From Pseudoflavitalea sp. G-6-1-2 (GTDB lineage: Bacteria; Bacteroidota; Bacteroidia; Chitinophagales; Chitinophagaceae): a DNA stretch of 64,000 bases. Shown piece after piece: positions 46,213-54,554 of this stretch. The first letter of the stretch is position 1. Each line of letters opens with the position of its first letter. The notes beneath the pieces are model-generated. The model saw only the letters and a program-made list of their open reading frames with translations, made no database searches and was not told the DNA's origin. The position numbers and the translations under genes are program-made. The stretch spans positions 558,001 to 622,000 of the forward strand of contig NZ_JABBGB010000002.1 in the NCBI RefSeq assembly GCF_012927185.1, given 5' to 3'.

Positions 46213-48549
46213 TTATAGTATGCCCATTGGTTTGCCGTCGCTGCCGGCAAGTTGTACAGATTTTGCAAGCCGGCAATCATTCTTCTGATCGTTTACAAAC
46301 ATCGTTTTCTTCTGCGAAATATTCGCTCCCTTTGCTTTGTTGAAGAAAGTGCTGATCCGGCCACTGTTGTAGAGGTTGCAGTAATTTATATTCAGTCTGT
46401 CCCAGGCCATTTCTTCGAACCAGATCACTCTCCCACCCTTGCCACTGTTGTGAAAGATGCTGTTGGTAACCGATGCTACCTGAACACCGATGAGCTTCAG
46501 CACTGTTCCCTGCATGCGATTCTCCACATTGTTGAACGTGCAGTGATCGATTATTACAAACGGACCGGTAGTGCTTTCATCATTACCACCTCTGTACACA
46601 TTCACAGCGCCGCTGAGCATGTTAACGAATGCTGTATTGGTGATGCGCAATAGTCCGATATTGTAAATGCCTTTATCATCTTTTTCTGCTCCGAAATCGA
46701 TGCCCACTCCTGCATTGTCTTTGAAGAGGCAGTCGCTGATCAGCACAGAATCTGCATAAGTGCCTTTGCTGCCTCTGATGCAAATATGACTGCCTTCAGT
46801 GAAATTAATGAATTCACATCCCGTTACCGTTAAAGCATAGTGCAGACTCATGGGTTTAGAAACAGTACTTATGCCGCTCTTCACATCACCATAATTTTCA
46901 TACCCGCTGTTGAAGATGATATTCTCCACGTGCAGACCAGGCGTATTTTCGAGCAACAGAAATGAAGAGAGGCTGTTTGCTGAAACATTCACCAGTTGTG
47001 GCTTTCCGGCAATTCCGGATTTGGCTTTCAACACAAGGTTCTTCGTAATCAGCAAAGGTTCTGTTACCGGATAAACAGCTGCATCCGTCAGCAGAATTGT
47101 ATCCCCTGCTTTTGCTTTCTTTACAACTTCCGGCAACAGCCTGCTTTCAGCAGCAGATACCAAATGCACCTGTGAATTTACCGGAGCTGATAACGAAATA
47201 TCTGCCCAGCTAACACCCGTGTTCGTGGCGTCCATCAATTGCAGCTTAGAGAGATCTGCTCCTGCTTTTGCAACTGGTATCTCATATCGCATTCCGTTAA
47301 ACGTGATAGTGCTGAAAACCGGTTTCAAAATGATGAAACCGAGTGGCAACTGCTGATCGGTCTTTCCTGAAAAAACATTGTTATTGAACCGGATGCCGCC
47401 ATCCTTGTTGGCATCCTCAAAAACAGTATTGCTATTGGAGAGAATTAAGTTATCCCTGAATGTTACGCGCGCTGGAGGAAGTATCCTTTCATTATCTTTT
47501 CCCGCACCGAAAAGAATGGTTTTGCAATGCACGAAGGTATTGTGATGAATATCCACATCAGTAACCTGCAAATATCTGTTGAGCGGAGAATTGGGTACTC
47601 CATTCACAACTGTAAATCCGCCATGGAAGCCGGTTCCGGCAAGACCGACAAATAAATTATTGGCAACGGTATGGCCGGGATTTATTACGCGCACACCTCC
47701 GGTATAGGGTTTGCCATTTCCGATGAATACATTGTTCAGTACAGTGTTATTGGCGCCATGCCGCAACACCAATCCTCCTTCGCACTCATAAAATGTATTT
47801 TCAGTGAGCCGGTTGTTGCCGCTTTTTACGGAAATGATCTCCACTTCGCCATTGCATCTTTCAAAGTAATTATGATGTACCAGCGTACTGCTGTTGGTAA
47901 GTGAATATCGTGATACGCCAATGCGGATGATCTCGCCGCCGTTGGCGCCGAGCGGCTGTCGTCCTTTGAAGTAGTTGCTGTCAATGCTGTGCTCATTCTG
48001 CTGGCTGCGTGCATCGTTCAGTTCTGCGATGATGGTGGTGCCACCATTGAGCTTATTGCCGATTACGCAATGATCGATGCGGTTCTTCTTTCCCCAAAGG
48101 ATTATCCAGTGATCTTCTTCGGCACGATCCGGCTTGCTGAAATTCCCGATTGCACAGTGAGTAAGCCTGCAATTATTTGCCAGCTCATTGTCCGATTTCC
48201 TGAATTCTACAATCGCTCCTTTTTCTGTGAATCCGTTTCTGAAATAGATGCCGCTTACAATCACATAATCCGATCCGAAACGGATAAATGAATTTCCGGA
48301 AAAATCAACCCCTCCCTCCTTCTCTGCCATTATCACAATGGGTTTATCCGAACTTCCATGTGCAGTTATCACAAGAGCCACGTTGTTCCATACACCATTG
48401 GCAAGTACAATGCTGTCGCCGGGTTTGGCATTGGATACTGCACGCTTCAACCCTTCATTATCAGCTACACGGTAACGCTGGGCGAATCCGGTTTGCAGTA
48501 TCATCACCATAACGGCAGAAAGCAGTATGGAGACAATTTTTCTGATCAT
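46213..48549 (-). CDS. Polysaccharide lyase family 6 (alginate lyase / chondroitinase B-like)
   Basis: The 778-residue exported enzyme (signal peptide ending QTGFAQ, about residue 24) carries an N-terminal PL6 beta-helix and a second C-terminal beta-helix domain, the two-domain layout of several alginate lyases. Catalytic Lys242 (IISVKSGNN) and Arg263 (LVLRHGAN) have the 21-residue spacing of the family. The acidic NGGEIIRIG and CNGEVEI segments supply the calcium site. It should cut alginate-type uronates by beta-elimination, and the adjacent kdgF supports a uronate substrate. No SusC/SusD gene accompanies it. It probably acts in the periplasm. Confidence 0.92.
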   Translation of the reverse strand: MIRKIVSILLSAVMVMILQTGFAQRYRVADNEGLKRAVSNAKPGDSIVLANGVWNNVALVITAHGSSDKPIVIMAEKEGGVDFSGNSFIRFGSDYVIVSGIYFRNGFTEKGAIVEFRKSDNELANNCRLTHCAIGNFSKPDRAEEDHWIILWGKKNRIDHCVIGNKLNGGTTIIAELNDARSQQNEHSIDSNYFKGRQPLGANGGEIIRIGVSRYSLTNSSTLVHHNYFERCNGEVEIISVKSGNNRLTENTFYECEGGLVLRHGANNTVLNNVFIGNGKPYTGGVRVINPGHTVANNLFVGLAGTGFHGGFTVVNGVPNSPLNRYLQVTDVDIHHNTFVHCKTILFGAGKDNERILPPARVTFRDNLILSNSNTVFEDANKDGGIRFNNNVFSGKTDQQLPLGFIILKPVFSTITFNGMRYEIPVAKAGADLSKLQLMDATNTGVSWADISLSAPVNSQVHLVSAAESRLLPEVVKKAKAGDTILLTDAAVYPVTEPLLITKNLVLKAKSGIAGKPQLVNVSANSLSSFLLLENTPGLHVENIIFNSGYENYGDVKSGISTVSKPMSLHYALTVTGCEFINFTEGSHICIRGSKGTYADSVLISDCLFKDNAGVGIDFGAEKDDKGIYNIGLLRITNTAFVNMLSGAVNVYRGGNDESTTGPFVIIDHCTFNNVENRMQGTVLKLIGVQVASVTNSIFHNSGKGGRVIWFEEMAWDRLNINYCNLYNSGRISTFFNKAKGANISQKKTMFVNDQKNDCRLAKSVQLAGSDGKPMGIL

Positions 48550-48582
48550 AGCCTTATTATTTTAGGTTACGGGGTACTCTCA

Positions 48583-48590
48583 CAAATGTA
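48583..48590 (-). promoter_or_regulatory. Promoter -7 element of the PL6 gene
   Basis: On the minus strand TACATTTG matches TAnnTTTG, 34 bases before the ATG at 48549. A TTTG at 48616-48619 (minus) is 25 bases upstream, a little farther than usual. Confidence 0.45.
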
Positions 48591-48671
48591 CTCACTCGTT
48601 TGTACCGAATATTTGCAAACCGTGCAGCAATATTAGCTTTGAGGCTATGCTGAGGAGGGAGTTTTTTGCAT

Positions 48672-48723
48672 AAAAAAGCGCTCCCATACCTGAACGCCAG
48701 AGGTGGGTTCAGTAAGGAAGCGC
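48672..48723 (-). terminator. Terminator of the two-component operon
   Basis: On the minus strand a long stem starts with GCGCTTCC and closes with GGGAGCGC, with an inner CTGAAC/GTTCAG stem, and is followed by TTTTTTA. It lies 120 bases after the response regulator stop. Confidence 0.75.
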
Positions 48724-48842
48724 GTATCGATCTGATCGATCAAAAGATCAGGGCCTTACCACTTGAAATGAACACTGGCTTTCGCTGCATGCAGCAGGCC
48801 GCCTTCAGATCAGGACTAATATTGTAAAAAGAAAGCTATTAA

Positions 48843-49487
48843 TTACACCAATCCCTGCTGCACAGCCACTTTGATCAAAGCGGCCACATTGTTCACATCG
48901 AATTTCTGCAACAGATTTCTTCGGTGTGTTTCGATGGTGAGCTGGCTGAGACTGAGCTTTTCTGCGATCTGCGGCGTGGTTAATCCGTCGGAGATCAGGT
49001 GCAGGATCTCTTTCTCGCGTCTGGTGAGCTGGGGCACTTCTTTCAGTTCATGGGCAGAAGGCCTTGCAATGATCTGCTTTATCTCATTGCTGAAACTGAT
49101 CTGTCCGTTCAATGCCTCATTGATGCAGTTGAGCAGTTCATCAGCAGAGGCATTCTTCAGCAGATAACCGCTGGCACCGTTCTGCAGCATCTGCATAATG
49201 ATGCTTCGCTCGCTATGATTGCTCAACACCAGCACACTGGTTCCGGGAGATCGTTTCTTGATCTCCTTGCAGAGCTCCATGCCATTGATATCTGGCAGTG
49301 AAATATCCAGCAGTACGATATCAATCTTATTTCCCTTGAGGTGTTGCAGAAAAGCATTGCCCGATGTAAAAGTGCCTGCCACATCGAGATAATCCCTGCT
49401 GTTCAGCAATCGCTGCAAGCCTTCGATCACCACAGGATGATCGTCTACAATGGCCAGCTGTATCTTTTCGTTGGTATTATGCAACAT
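48843..49487 (-). CDS. NarL/FixJ-family response regulator
   Basis: A 214-residue regulator with a receiver domain (about 9-125; acidic pair Asp15/Asp16, phosphoacceptor Asp61 in VLLDISLPD, and the conserved Lys in YLLKNAS) and a C-terminal LuxR-type helix-turn-helix (about 150-210, with LTRREKEILHLISDGLTTPQ). It overlaps the end of the histidine kinase gene by 11 bases, so the two are translated together. Targets are unknown; the divergent lipoprotein gene at 51603 with a palindrome in its promoter is a candidate. Confidence 0.95.
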   Translation of the reverse strand: MLHNTNEKIQLAIVDDHPVVIEGLQRLLNSRDYLDVAGTFTSGNAFLQHLKGNKIDIVLLDISLPDINGMELCKEIKKRSPGTSVLVLSNHSERSIIMQMLQNGASGYLLKNASADELLNCINEALNGQISFSNEIKQIIARPSAHELKEVPQLTRREKEILHLISDGLTTPQIAEKLSLSQLTIETHRRNLLQKFDVNNVAALIKVAVQQGLV

Positions 49488-51447
49488 TCAGTTCTATATT
49501 TATTGAGGTTCCTTCGTTAATGGCGGAGCTGATCTCCAGTTTTCCTGCGAGGTATTCAACCCGGTTCTTTACATTGCCCAGGCCGATGCCTTTCACTTCT
49601 TTTACCGCTCCCGTATCAAAGCCCTTTCCATTGTCTTCGATGGTTACGAAAAACGTTTCATCGTTCTGACTGCATTGCAGCAGTATTTCGCTTGCCGATG
49701 AATGTTTGATGGCATTGGTCAACAACTCCTGTACAATCCGGTAGATGGTCAATTGTTTTTCATGTGGAATATCCTTGCTGATGCCATAGCTCTGAAAATG
49801 GATATTCACTTTATCGGTGATGAGGTTCTCGCAGGCTTCGCGCAGCGCTGTTTCCAGGCCGAATTTCAGCAATGCTTCGGGCATCATGTTTCTGGCGATG
49901 CGGCGCAGCTCACTGATCGAATGATCGAGCTGATCCACTACCCTGCTTAGATCGCGGTGCTGATCTGTTGCTGCTACACCTGAGAGATTGATCTTCACAC
50001 CAGCGAGCAATCCACCAAGCCCATCGTGCAGGTCGCCGGCAACACGCCTGCGTTCTCTTTCTTCGCCCTGCAACAATGCATGACCGACCTGAATCTGTTG
50101 CTGCTGCTCTATTTCCTTCAGCTGCTGCTGATGGTTCAGATCTTTCTGGCGGGCAAGTTTTTTATTATTTCGGATATACAATAACGTTAATACAGCAACC
50201 ACCAGTAATAAAACGCAAACAGATCCGAGGAACCAGATCATCAGCATGGTATTGCGTGCAGAGAGCGACGATTTTTCGTTCTCCGCTTTCAGCACTTCGA
50301 TCTTCTTTTGTTTTTCGGCATTGCCGTATTTCACTTCGAGTGCATTGATCTCGTCTTTCAGCCGGCTTTCATTTACGCTGTCGCTGAGTTTGCTGTAACG
50401 TACCTGCCAGTCGTACGCTTCTTTCATATTTCCCATGGCAGCATTGGTAAGCGCCATGCCGGAGAACAATTCGAGCCTGCTGGAGAAAAGCTGCATAAAC
50501 TGCGGCTGTTCGTACAGATACGCCAATACATCCTTTGCCTTCTTGTATTCTTTCAGAAAATAATAAGCATAGTATTTTTCGAGCAGCAACCTTTGCTCAT
50601 CGTATTTTCTATCCTGCGCTTTTGCGATGGCCACTCCTTTCTCCACACTGGTGAGCGCCTGCCCATATTCCTTCACAGCAACGTAGTAGATAGATTCTGC
50701 CGTGTAGTATTCCACCATCAGGTAAGAATTTGGACGGCGGGTGAGCCATGCAAGCGCACTATCCAACATCGGCTTTGCATTGTTATACTCTTCTTTAAAA
50801 GTGTATGTTTCGGCAAGAGTGGTATAAGCATTGATGAGATCGAGCGGTTTTCTGAATTGTGCCAGTGTACTGATGGCATCTTTCAGATAGGCAACTGCCT
50901 TATCGTATTGTTTGGTGTTTTTGAAAACGATGGCGAGATCGAGATAATTCTTTCCGAGATAGCCGGTATCTTTTGCCTGCTGTGCAAGCGGAATGCTTTC
51001 ATCGATCATGGCTCTGGCAAAACCTTCTTCATCTCCTTTCGTCTGCAATACGATACCATAGTTATGCCATGCCTGAGAACGGAAACTGAGCGCTTCGCGC
51101 GTATCGAATGCTTTGAGCAGTTCGTTCGATTTCATGAATGATTCGGAGCTTTTGTCGAGCTCTTCTTTCACATAATGGATGATACCCTGGTACCAGTAAG
51201 TAAGGGCATTGAGGTAAGGGATCTTCTCCGCTCCTTTGGCCTTCGCAATATCGATATACTCCTGTCCCTTACCTGGATCCCATGCTGCCCAGTGGTAGGA
51301 AAGCAGTAGTGCTGCCCTTACCCTGGCGCTATCGGATGGACCGTTCTGAACAATTGCATTCAAACTGTCTGTATAGCGGTTGGGCTTCTGTGCCAGGCTG
51401 CAGAAAGTGATCAAGACGACGAGGGTGGTCAGACTGATTTTTCGCAT
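49477..51447 (-). CDS. TPR-containing sensor histidine kinase (HisKA_3/NarX type)
   Basis: The preferred start at 51445-51447 gives 656 residues with a signal peptide (MRKISLTTLVVLITFCSLAQ); a start at 51480 adds a non-signal leader. The periplasmic part holds six or seven TPR-like repeats (about 30-370), then a coiled coil, one membrane helix (about 400-425), a second coiled coil, the HisKA_3 phosphoacceptor in GDLHDGLGGLLAG, and an ATPase domain with the ELLTNAIKHSSA N-box and DNGKGFD. TPR sensors of this type are common in Bacteroidota; the signal is unknown. It is co-transcribed with the response regulator. Confidence 0.93.
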   Translation of the reverse strand: MRKISLTTLVVLITFCSLAQKPNRYTDSLNAIVQNGPSDSARVRAALLLSYHWAAWDPGKGQEYIDIAKAKGAEKIPYLNALTYWYQGIIHYVKEELDKSSESFMKSNELLKAFDTREALSFRSQAWHNYGIVLQTKGDEEGFARAMIDESIPLAQQAKDTGYLGKNYLDLAIVFKNTKQYDKAVAYLKDAISTLAQFRKPLDLINAYTTLAETYTFKEEYNNAKPMLDSALAWLTRRPNSYLMVEYYTAESIYYVAVKEYGQALTSVEKGVAIAKAQDRKYDEQRLLLEKYYAYYFLKEYKKAKDVLAYLYEQPQFMQLFSSRLELFSGMALTNAAMGNMKEAYDWQVRYSKLSDSVNESRLKDEINALEVKYGNAEKQKKIEVLKAENEKSSLSARNTMLMIWFLGSVCVLLLVVAVLTLLYIRNNKKLARQKDLNHQQQLKEIEQQQQIQVGHALLQGEERERRRVAGDLHDGLGGLLAGVKINLSGVAATDQHRDLSRVVDQLDHSISELRRIARNMMPEALLKFGLETALREACENLITDKVNIHFQSYGISKDIPHEKQLTIYRIVQELLTNAIKHSSASEILLQCSQNDETFFVTIEDNGKGFDTGAVKEVKGIGLGNVKNRVEYLAGKLEISSAINEGTSINIELNVA

Positions 51448-51539
51448 AATGGAGGCAAATAAACAATAATTGAGGAACAAAAATCAATTAGTGGAAAAAT
51501 ACCGGGAAACAGGTAAAGCAAAAACCATATAAGCAGGGA

Positions 51540-51570
51540 TTGTTATACCATCGATGGTCCGGTACTTTTG
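51540..51570 (+). promoter_or_regulatory. Promoter of the small lipoprotein gene
   Basis: TTG at 51540-51542 and TACTTTTG at 51563-51570 are separated by 20 bases, an excellent match to the Bacteroidota housekeeping promoter. Transcription should begin near 51577, 26 bases before the ATG. The spacer contains a perfect 12-base palindrome. Confidence 0.65.
51547..51558. promoter_or_regulatory. Palindrome ACCATCGATGGT inside the promoter spacer
   Basis: A perfect 12-base palindrome lies between the -33 and -7 boxes of the lipoprotein promoter, where a bound protein would block transcription. Binding protein unknown; symmetry and position are the only evidence. Confidence 0.4.
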
Positions 51571-51602
51571 TACATCTAATTACGTATCAGTTACTAAACA
51601 CA

Positions 51603-52019
51603 ATGATCATGAAGACACTTTTGAGCAAGAACCCATTGAAACTGACCTTTGCATTATTACTTTCTGTAGTGATGTTAGGCGCTGCTTCCTGCAGCAAGAG
51701 CGATAAGAAAGACGAAGGATTTCCGCGCACACTCGCCATCGAGTACAAAGTTACATCAACAAGCGGCCTTCCTAAAGCAGACCTGCACTTCACAAATGAA
51801 ACAGGCGGCCAGAGCAGCCTGGCAGATGCAAGTCTTCCATTCAGCAAGAAATTAAATGTTACTATGAGCGAACGCGGAGTGATTGCACTCAGCATTGGCA
51901 TCGTTGCAAGTGGAAATGCAAAGCTTGAAATTCTGCATGATGGCAAAGTGGTAAAAACGCAGACTTTTTCCGGCAATGATGTTATCAGCGGAACCATTGA
52001 TTATGGAGTTGGACTCTAA
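51603..52019 (+). CDS. Small lipoprotein of unknown function (MmpS-like fold suspected)
   Basis: From the ATG at 51603 (or 51609) the protein has 138 (136) residues: signal peptide, then a lipobox in LGAASC followed by SKSDKKD, and a single beta domain of about 95 residues. The order of a first strand with KVTSTSGLPKADLHFTNETG, then LPFSKKLNV, then AKLEILHDGKVVKTQTFSG recalls MmpS-type beta-sandwich proteins, but this is by eye only. It is divergent from the histidine kinase operon, with 155 bases between, and has its own good promoter and terminator. Confidence 0.72.
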   Translation: MIMKTLLSKNPLKLTFALLLSVVMLGAASCSKSDKKDEGFPRTLAIEYKVTSTSGLPKADLHFTNETGGQSSLADASLPFSKKLNVTMSERGVIALSIGIVASGNAKLEILHDGKVVKTQTFSGNDVISGTIDYGVGL

Positions 52020-52056
52020 CAAACAAACACTATAAGACATAAGCCACCTGTGTAAG

Positions 52057-52089
52057 AGGCCGCTTCGAAAGGAGCGGCTTCGGCTTTTT
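52057..52089 (+). terminator. Terminator of the small lipoprotein gene
   Basis: A ten-base-pair stem (with two G-U pairs; AGGCCGCTTC with GGAGCGGCTT) closed by a GAAA tetraloop is followed by CGGCTTTTTA, 37 bases after the stop codon. Confidence 0.78.
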
Positions 52090-52097
52090 AAGCAAGT

Positions 52098-52148
52098 CAG
52101 CAACCATGCAAAAATTCAGCGATTGGCTGAATAGCTGCATGGTTGCTG
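52098..52148. other. Long two-tier stem-loop of unknown role
   Basis: CAGCAACCATGCA (52098-52110) pairs perfectly with TGCATGGTTGCTG (52136-52148). Inside it ATTCAGC pairs with GCTGAAT around a five-base loop. It has no U-run right after it on either strand, so it is not a standard terminator. It lies between the terminators of two convergent genes. Confidence 0.55.
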
Positions 52149-52195
52149 ATTTTCATACATGCGCACTCCTGCTTCAAAAAAACATTGCAGCCTTC

Positions 52196-52238
52196 AATAA
52201 AAACAGGTGCGACATTGCCATCAGCAACACCGCACCTG
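52196..52238 (-). terminator. Second terminator-like hairpin for the TlpA operon
   Basis: CAGGTGCG (52204-52211) pairs with CGCACCTG (52231-52238) over a 19-base loop. On the minus strand it is followed by TTTTTATTG. It would be a backup to the terminator at 52252-52289. Confidence 0.45.
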
Positions 52239-52251
52239 CATCAGGATATAC

Positions 52252-52289
52252 CTAAAAACAAACAGGCTGCACTTGCGGGACAGCCTGTT
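52252..52289 (-). terminator. Terminator of the TlpA operon
   Basis: AACAGGCTG and CAGCCTGTT form a nine-base-pair stem (11-base loop) 25 bases beyond the TlpA stop codon. On the minus strand it is followed by TGTTTTTAG. Confidence 0.7.
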
Positions 52290-52313
52290 GTTGAACATAA
52301 AGAGAAAATACTA

Positions 52314-53321
52314 CTAATTCCTAATCAACTCTTTTTGTATGATATTTTCGAGCTCTGCTTTTTTGGAATGATCCACTTCTGCTGCTACCTTATTGTCTTT
52401 TCCGATCACGATCAGATAAGGGATGTAGTTGAAATTGAAAACCTTTCTCAGTCCATCTGGCTGAAAACCGCCGTCAGCCATGGTTTGCATCCAGGGAATC
52501 TTTTCTTCCTCCAGCGCTTTTCTCCATTTATCGTCTTTATCGTCCATAGAGATGCTCAGGAATTCCACACCATCAGCCTTGAATTTCTCATAGATCTTTT
52601 TGAGTGTGGGAAGATACAATCTGCATGGTGCACACCAGCTGGCCCAGAAATCGACCACCACTACTTTTCCTTTGTACTGCTGCAGGTTCAGCTTTCCGCC
52701 TTCTGCTTTGTTCACAGCAATAACGGGAGCTGGTTTTCCTTCGAGCGACAAAGAGAGTTCGCGTTTGATGATGTTCTGCAATTCATTGCCGAAGAACGTT
52801 TGCTGTACATTAGGCGCCAGCAGCGCATGAAACTCCTGTGCTTTTGAAACAGGTTCACTGAAGTATCTGTATGCCACCCATCCTGCAAAAGGATTGGATG
52901 CATTGTTTCTTATGTAAGTTTCCGGATCGGTTCTGTTTGCAGCAAAATCAACATAGTCTGCATTCATTGTACCACCTTTCACTGCTTTTTCATTCAGTTC
53001 TGCAAAAGGTGCTTCCACGGTATAATTGGCATTCTCCAACAACATGCCGATTGCTTTTGTGCTGATGCCAAGTGTAACAGACACCGGATGGTCCAGTTTC
53101 CCTTTCAGCACAAATTCACCATTCTCTATACGCACTTTTGCTAACAATGAATCGGGAGCATAGATTCTTCTGAAATCTTCACCTGATCCCAGTTGATTTA
53201 CTTTGATCCTTGCAGATCCGCTGATAACTCCGGGAACTTTGCCCCTGATTTCAAATCCCTGTGCAAATGACAATACAGGAAATGCTAACAGCAATGCGGG
53301 AATGATTGATTTCAATTTCAT
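52314..53321 (-). CDS. TlpA-type thioredoxin-like lipoprotein/exported protein
   Basis: A 335-residue exported protein: signal peptide (ending PVLSFAQG), an N-terminal DUF4369-like beta domain (about 21-125), a helical linker and a thioredoxin fold from about 200 with WASWCAPC in VVDFWASWCAPCRL. It lies 28 bases after a paralogous TlpA gene and resembles it in layout, suggesting an old tandem duplication. It may reduce disulphides of exported or envelope proteins. Confidence 0.92.
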   Translation of the reverse strand: MKLKSIIPALLLAFPVLSFAQGFEIRGKVPGVISGSARIKVNQLGSGEDFRRIYAPDSLLAKVRIENGEFVLKGKLDHPVSVTLGISTKAIGMLLENANYTVEAPFAELNEKAVKGGTMNADYVDFAANRTDPETYIRNNASNPFAGWVAYRYFSEPVSKAQEFHALLAPNVQQTFFGNELQNIIKRELSLSLEGKPAPVIAVNKAEGGKLNLQQYKGKVVVVDFWASWCAPCRLYLPTLKKIYEKFKADGVEFLSISMDDKDDKWRKALEEEKIPWMQTMADGGFQPDGLRKVFNFNYIPYLIVIGKDNKVAAEVDHSKKAELENIIQKELIRN

Positions 53322-53349
53322 GTAACAGCAGTTGGTTAATGTGAAAAAA

Positions 53350-54498
53350 CTATTTGATCAGTTGAGACAGTGTTTTTTCGATATTGTCGTCGTACAGACC
53401 TTTAGCAACGATCTTTCCATCGGGTCCGATCAGGAAGTTTGCAGGGATCGCTCCAACTTCGAATGCGAGTGCAACGGGTTCCTGCCAGCCTTTCAGGTTA
53501 GAAATATGCAGCCAGTTGAGGCCTTCTTTTTCGATGGCTTTGGTCCAGGCTTCTTTGGTTTTGTCGAGCGAAATGCCGAGCATCACCATATTCTTTCCTT
53601 TGTATTTATCGTTCGCTGCTTTCAGGAATGGCATCTGCGGTTTGCAGGGTCCGCACCAGCTGGCCCAGAAATCGAGGAATACATATTTTCCTTTGAAATC
53701 TGCGAGGGTAACTTTTTTACCGTCTACATCATAAGCTGTAAAGTCAGGAGCAACGGTACCTACAGCGAATTTATCAGCCTGAGTTCCGAAAGAAAACTGT
53801 TGTTTGATTTCCGGATCGGGGTTGATCATTCTCTGTGCACAATAGTTGCTTCTTGCATGGTCTGTGAGTGAATTCAACAGAGAGTCACGCATTTTTGTGC
53901 CATTGAAATAGATGTTGATGATGAAAGAAGATACACCTGAGTTAGGATATTTCTTAATGAATGCCAGGGCATCATTATTTCTTTCCGCCGCCAGTTTCTC
54001 CCATTCTTTGATGCCTGCTTCTGAAGCATCTTCATCCCCTACAGTTTTTGCTTTGCCGATCTCTGCTTCCAGCTGAGGAAGGCGGCTGTATTTTGGAGAT
54101 GTTTCGTAAATATTGTTCTGGAAATAAGTCCACTCTCTAGCGAAGCTGCTTCCATCGTAATTGGCAGTCTTCATACCAGGCGTAGTGCCACTGGTCATTT
54201 TCATTGTACCCGGTTCGAGATAAAGGATAGCTATTTTCTTTTCTCCTTCAGCACCTTCCGGCCATCCTGCACCAATCTTCAGCATGCCGATATTGCCGCC
54301 TCTTGGCAGTTTTTTGGTGATAGTGAATTTGTGATTCTTGATAACTGCGCTATCGAATTCTGTATTCGCGCGAAACTCCGCGAGATAAACAGTTGTATCG
54401 TTAGGCAACCAGGAAGCTTCTCCGGTGATGGTTACTGCATCCTGAGCATTGGCAGCAAAACCGCCCATCAGCAATGCGGGGAGGATCAATTTCTTCAT
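53350..54498 (-). CDS. TlpA-type thioredoxin-like protein
   Basis: A 382-residue exported protein with signal peptide (ending GFAANAQ), DUF4369-like N-terminal domain (about 20-125), a linker and a thioredoxin fold from about 240. The redox motif is WASWCGPC in FLDFWASWCGPCKP, the classical thioredoxin CGPC sequence, unlike the CAPC of its neighbour. It follows the processing protease gene by 56 bases and precedes the second TlpA gene by 28 bases, so the three may share a transcript. Confidence 0.92.
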   Translation of the reverse strand: MKKLILPALLMGGFAANAQDAVTITGEASWLPNDTTVYLAEFRANTEFDSAVIKNHKFTITKKLPRGGNIGMLKIGAGWPEGAEGEKKIAILYLEPGTMKMTSGTTPGMKTANYDGSSFAREWTYFQNNIYETSPKYSRLPQLEAEIGKAKTVGDEDASEAGIKEWEKLAAERNNDALAFIKKYPNSGVSSFIINIYFNGTKMRDSLLNSLTDHARSNYCAQRMINPDPEIKQQFSFGTQADKFAVGTVAPDFTAYDVDGKKVTLADFKGKYVFLDFWASWCGPCKPQMPFLKAANDKYKGKNMVMLGISLDKTKEAWTKAIEKEGLNWLHISNLKGWQEPVALAFEVGAIPANFLIGPDGKIVAKGLYDDNIEKTLSQLIK

Positions 54499-54554
54499 TG
54501 TAAAATGTTTGTTTTAGTTATCAGTGTATGTATCTCTGCCGACTTAACCGGCGG

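Noticed and set aside
52098-52148. Two-tier hairpin as a CRISPR repeat or insertion-sequence end
   Set aside because: There is only one copy in the window, with no spacer periodicity, no transposase and no flanking duplication.
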